A stretch of DNA of 64,000 bases from positions 372,001 through 436,000 of the forward strand of contig NZ_CP070502.1 in the NCBI RefSeq assembly GCF_018309085.1, read 5' to 3'. The position numbers and the translations under genes were made by a program. The first letter of the stretch is position 1; every line of letters starts with the position of its first letter. The notes beneath the pieces are model-generated. The model worked only from the letters and a program-made list of their open reading frames with translations. It was not told the origin of the DNA and searched no databases. Positions 61,485-64,000 of the stretch are shown piece after piece. The stretch is from Sporosarcina sp. Marseille-Q4063 (GTDB lineage Bacteria > Bacillota > Bacilli > Bacillales_A > Planococcaceae).

Positions 61485-62222
61485 ATGATTGAACTCAATA
61501 ATGTTGAGAAAGCTTTCGGAAATGTGAAAGCTGTACTTCCCTTATCCTTAACAATCAATAAAGGCGAAATCCATGGCATTGTTGGAACGAGCGGTGCCGG
61601 GAAATCAACTTTAGTAAGGATGATGAATTTATTAGAGAGACCCGATAATGGAACCGTTCGAGTGGGAGATCAATTCCTGACGAATCTTTCCGACAAAGAG
61701 TTACGAAAAGCTAGGCAAAACATTGGAATGATTTTTCAACAATTTCAATTGGTTCTTAATCGAACAGTCGCTGAGAATGTTGAAATGCCACTTGAATTGG
61801 TTGGAATGCCAAAACAGAAACGATCAAAACGTATTGAGGAATGTCTTCATTTTGTAGGTATTTCAGACAAAAAAGATGCCTATCCAGCCCAATTAAGCGG
61901 CGGTCAAAAACAACGCGTTGCAATTGCAAGAGCGTTAGCGAATAACCCGGATGTTCTCTTATGCGATGAACCTACTTCTTCGCTTGATCCCAAAACAACA
62001 ACGGAAGTCTTGCAAGTTTTACGTCATATTAAAGAAACTTTGGGTGTCACAATTGTTATTGTCACACATGAAATGGATGTCGTGAAAAGTATTTGCGAAC
62101 ATGTTTCAATTATGAAAGATGGACAAATTGTCGATAGTTTCGCAATTGAACCGCAAGGCCTAAATGAGGATGAAGATCATTACATAGAAGACTTAAAAAG
62201 AATCGCGGTGGTTAAACCTTAA
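61485..62222 (+). CDS. metN: methionine-type ABC importer ATPase lacking the C-terminal NIL domain
   Basis: The 245-aa ATPase has Walker A GTSGAGKST, Q-loop FQQFQLVLNRTVAENV, signature LSGGQKQRVAIARAL, Walker B LLCDEPTSSLD and switch HEMDVV. All are typical of MetN. Usual MetN proteins are about 340 aa, with a C-terminal domain that binds methionine and inhibits the transporter; here the protein ends about 20 residues after the ATPase core. ATG at 61485 has GGAGGG upstream. It is first of three genes. Confidence 0.9.
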   Translation: MIELNNVEKAFGNVKAVLPLSLTINKGEIHGIVGTSGAGKSTLVRMMNLLERPDNGTVRVGDQFLTNLSDKELRKARQNIGMIFQQFQLVLNRTVAENVEMPLELVGMPKQKRSKRIEECLHFVGISDKKDAYPAQLSGGQKQRVAIARALANNPDVLLCDEPTSSLDPKTTTEVLQVLRHIKETLGVTIVIVTHEMDVVKSICEHVSIMKDGQIVDSFAIEPQGLNEDEDHYIEDLKRIAVVKP

Positions 62223-62884
62223 TGGATAAAATCATCGAGTATCAATCAGAGATTTGGCTATCTATCGGACAAACTTTTGTTATGGTCGGAATCTCGATTC
62301 TTGCGGCCGTTCTGGTAGGATTACCTTTAGGTACATATCTTTATCTAAGCAGACAAGGTAATTTGTATGAAAATAAATTATTATTTTCAATTCTGGATAC
62401 GTTTGTGAACATCGTACGTTCATTTCCATTTCTGCTGCTCGTCGTATTTCTAATTCCATTCACTCGTTTTGTCATTGGAACGGCATTAGGCACCATGGCA
62501 GCAACCGTACCTTTGTCCATCATTTCCGTCGCTTATTACGCACGGTTGGTTGAACAATCGCTACTGGATGTTCCAAAAGGGATTATCGAAGCGGCGATTT
62601 CTATGGGTGCATCTAAAGTGCAAGTGATTTTTAAATTCCTTTATCGAGAAGCGAGATCGGGTCTTATTTTCGGTTTAACTACAGCAACGATTAGTTTTAT
62701 TTCATATTCCACTGTCATGGGAATTGTCGGCGGTGGCGGTGTCGGCGACTTTGCAATTAAATACGGTTATCAACGTTTTGAAACCGAACTCATGACTTTT
62801 ACTATAATAATCATGATAATTCTCGTTCAAGCTATTCAAATTATCGGTACTAAAGCTTCAAAAAAACTAGATAAGAGATCGTAA
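62222..62884 (+). CDS. metI: methionine-type ABC importer permease
   Basis: The 220-aa permease has five membrane helices and the MetI coupling loop as GIIEAAISMGASKVQVIFKFLYREA, with the family end segment VGGGGVGDFAIKYGYQRF. Its start overlaps the ATPase stop (TAATG), giving translational coupling. Confidence 0.93.
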   Translation: MDKIIEYQSEIWLSIGQTFVMVGISILAAVLVGLPLGTYLYLSRQGNLYENKLLFSILDTFVNIVRSFPFLLLVVFLIPFTRFVIGTALGTMAATVPLSIISVAYYARLVEQSLLDVPKGIIEAAISMGASKVQVIFKFLYREARSGLIFGLTTATISFISYSTVMGIVGGGGVGDFAIKYGYQRFETELMTFTIIIMIILVQAIQIIGTKASKKLDKRS

Positions 62885-62901
62885 AAAGGAGATTTTTATT
62901 A

Positions 62902-63720
62902 ATGAAAAAATTAATAGCGCTTTTATTTGCTACTGTTCTCGTGCTTGCTGCATGCGGAACAAGTAAGGAAACAAAAGAAAATTCAACTGAACAAACTGAA
63001 AAAGAAACGAAAATTCGTGTTGCCTCTCTAATTCCACCCATGACCGATATGCTGGAAATCGCAAAACCATTACTTAAGGAAGACGGCATTGACATGGAAA
63101 TCGTTGTTCTCTCTGATAACGTACAGCCGAATAGTGCCTTGGCAAATAAAGAAGTAGATGCAAACTTTTTCCAACATCCTCCTTATATGGAACAATTCAA
63201 TGAGGCTAACGATTCGAACTTAGTCGTAATCCAACACGTTTATCATGCGATTTTAGGGGCCTATTCAAACAAATACGACAGTGTTGACGAGTTGCCGGAA
63301 GGCGCAAAAGTAGCCATTCCTAATGACTCTTCGAATATGGCTCGTTCCTTGCAATTGATTGAAAAAGGTGGATTAATTAAACTGAAAGATGGCGTCGGGC
63401 TTGAGGCAAGAGTAAAAGACATCGTAGAAAATCCAAAAAACCTTGATTTCGTCGAAGTCGATTTGTTAATGCTAGCAAGGTCAATGGATGATGTCGACCT
63501 AGTGACGATGCTTCCTGCATATGCAAAAGACCTTGGATTGACACCAGTGAACGATTCACTAATTGACGAAGGCGAATCAGCATTCCCTATCTCACTTATT
63601 GCTCGCGAAGACAATAAAGATTCCGAAGCAATCAAAAAATTGGCTGAACATTTATCTGGACCAGAAGTGCGAGCATTTTTAGAAGAGAACTTCTCCGACA
63701 TCGCATTCCCAGCATTTTAA
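62902..63720 (+). CDS. metQ: MetQ/NlpA family substrate-binding lipoprotein
   Basis: The 272-aa lipoprotein (lipobox LAAC, Cys 18) has the NlpA fold with NSALANKEVDANFFQHPPYMEQFN and IPNDSSNMARSLQLIEKGGLI split across the ligand cleft. D- or L-methionine is the usual ligand of the family, but some members bind dipeptides or other sulfur compounds. AAAAGGAG precedes ATG. A terminator closes the operon. Confidence 0.93.
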   Translation: MKKLIALLFATVLVLAACGTSKETKENSTEQTEKETKIRVASLIPPMTDMLEIAKPLLKEDGIDMEIVVLSDNVQPNSALANKEVDANFFQHPPYMEQFNEANDSNLVVIQHVYHAILGAYSNKYDSVDELPEGAKVAIPNDSSNMARSLQLIEKGGLIKLKDGVGLEARVKDIVENPKNLDFVEVDLLMLARSMDDVDLVTMLPAYAKDLGLTPVNDSLIDEGESAFPISLIAREDNKDSEAIKKLAEHLSGPEVRAFLEENFSDIAFPAF

Positions 63721-63749
63721 TCAACTATTGACTTTTAGCTTTATATAAT

Positions 63750-63792
63750 AAGTACAGGAGGAATTCACAAAAATTCCTTCTGTACTTTTTTA
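63750..63792 (+). terminator. terminator of the metNIQ-type operon
   Basis: A 16-base arm AAGTACAGGAGGAATT pairs with AATTCCTTCTGTACTT with one G-T pair, followed by T residues. Confidence 0.88.
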
Positions 63793-63852
63793 TTCGTATA
63801 TAAATGACCACCTTGTGAAAGTTCACTCTCCCTCTTTTTCACTAAAGTGCAA

Positions 63853-63898
63853 CAGCGAACGAGGAGGCTCATCGTCCGCCCGGAATGGAAATCAACGG
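63853..63898 (-). repeat. truncated copy of the GTTGATTTCC repeat
   Basis: On the minus strand it begins GTTGATTTCCATTCCGGGCG, matching the edge of the repeat at 60080-60239 with few changes, then runs into GAGCCTCCTCG. The other half is missing. Confidence 0.65.
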
Positions 63899-63986
63899 GT
63901 CATAGATAGGAAAAAGAATACCTGAATAAGGATTTGTTCAAGTACTTACCTTTTTATCACGATTCCCCCTTGCTTCACATATCGTG

Positions 63987-64000
63987 TATGGAAAAGGAGT
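63987..64000 (+). promoter_or_regulatory. ribosome site of a gene starting beyond the window
   Basis: The window ends in GGAAAAGGAGT, a strong ribosome-binding sequence on the plus strand, preceded by ATCGTGTATGG. The coding region would begin just outside. Confidence 0.4.

Overview
The window reads as a chromosome segment of a low-GC, endospore-forming member of the Bacillales. Planococcaceae is the best guess, and a Sporosarcina-like genome fits well. The reasons are strong AGGAGG-type ribosome sites with frequent GTG/TTG starts, a gerA-type germination operon, and many Bacillus subtilis gene neighbourhoods (yojN-yojO, odhAB, msrA-msrB-ypmS-ypmR, ypjP-thyA-dfrA, ypiP-brxA, xpaC-yaaN). A Staphylococcus-like stand-alone murG and a CvfC-type protein are also present. 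No rRNA, tRNA, CRISPR array or intact prophage was seen.

Region 1-14.9 kb: the 3' part of an ABC-F ATPase gene, a lipoprotein, a degenerate repeat array, a cold-shock gene with a long structured leader, a DUF1033 gene, xpaC-telA, the yojN-yojO AAA/VWA pair, a small DUF6501-like gene, the 2-oxoglutarate dehydrogenase operon odhAB, murG and a MATE exporter. Region 14.9-29.5 kb, nearly all on the minus strand: a gerA-type tricistron, a secreted CAP protein with a Pro-rich repeat linker, a CobW GTPase, a CtpA-like protease, deoD, yozE, msrAB, ypmRS, degV and dfrA-thyA. A TnpB-only IS200/IS605-type element is wedged directly upstream of thyA.

Region 29.5-49 kb: ypjP, a 25-residue membrane peptide, ypiP-brxA, two tandem amidases (one with its catalytic Glu lost), an Ehu-type ABC importer, CvfC with a free-standing copy of its N-terminal domain, an Uup/YfmR ABC-F protein, a LytTR-DUF3021-ABC exporter cassette, a peptide transporter, a PepSY protein, glycerate kinase with a GntP permease, and a holin-like protein. 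Region 49-64 kb: four DUF948 proteins in two facing pairs, a DUF1646 permease, nat-plsY-NRDE, catalase, an S66 peptidase, a LysM plus beta-propeller protein, a two-gene DUF2249 unit with an excellent Fnr-type site, ctaB, and a methionine-type ABC importer.

The most notable signals beyond ordinary genes are these: (i) a roughly 150-bp structured repeat present twice, whose inner stem is held by five compensatory base-pair changes; (ii) a hairpin with a conserved AGTTCA loop shared between that repeat and an unrelated repeat family; (iii) an Fnr-like palindrome centred exactly at -41.5 before an uncharacterised operon; (iv) TnpB and its putative guide RNA running into thyA; (v) a pseudo-amidase; and (vi) a LytTR gene whose 5' end looks frameshifted. 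Start codons were moved inward from the longest reading frame wherever a clear ribosome site supported it.
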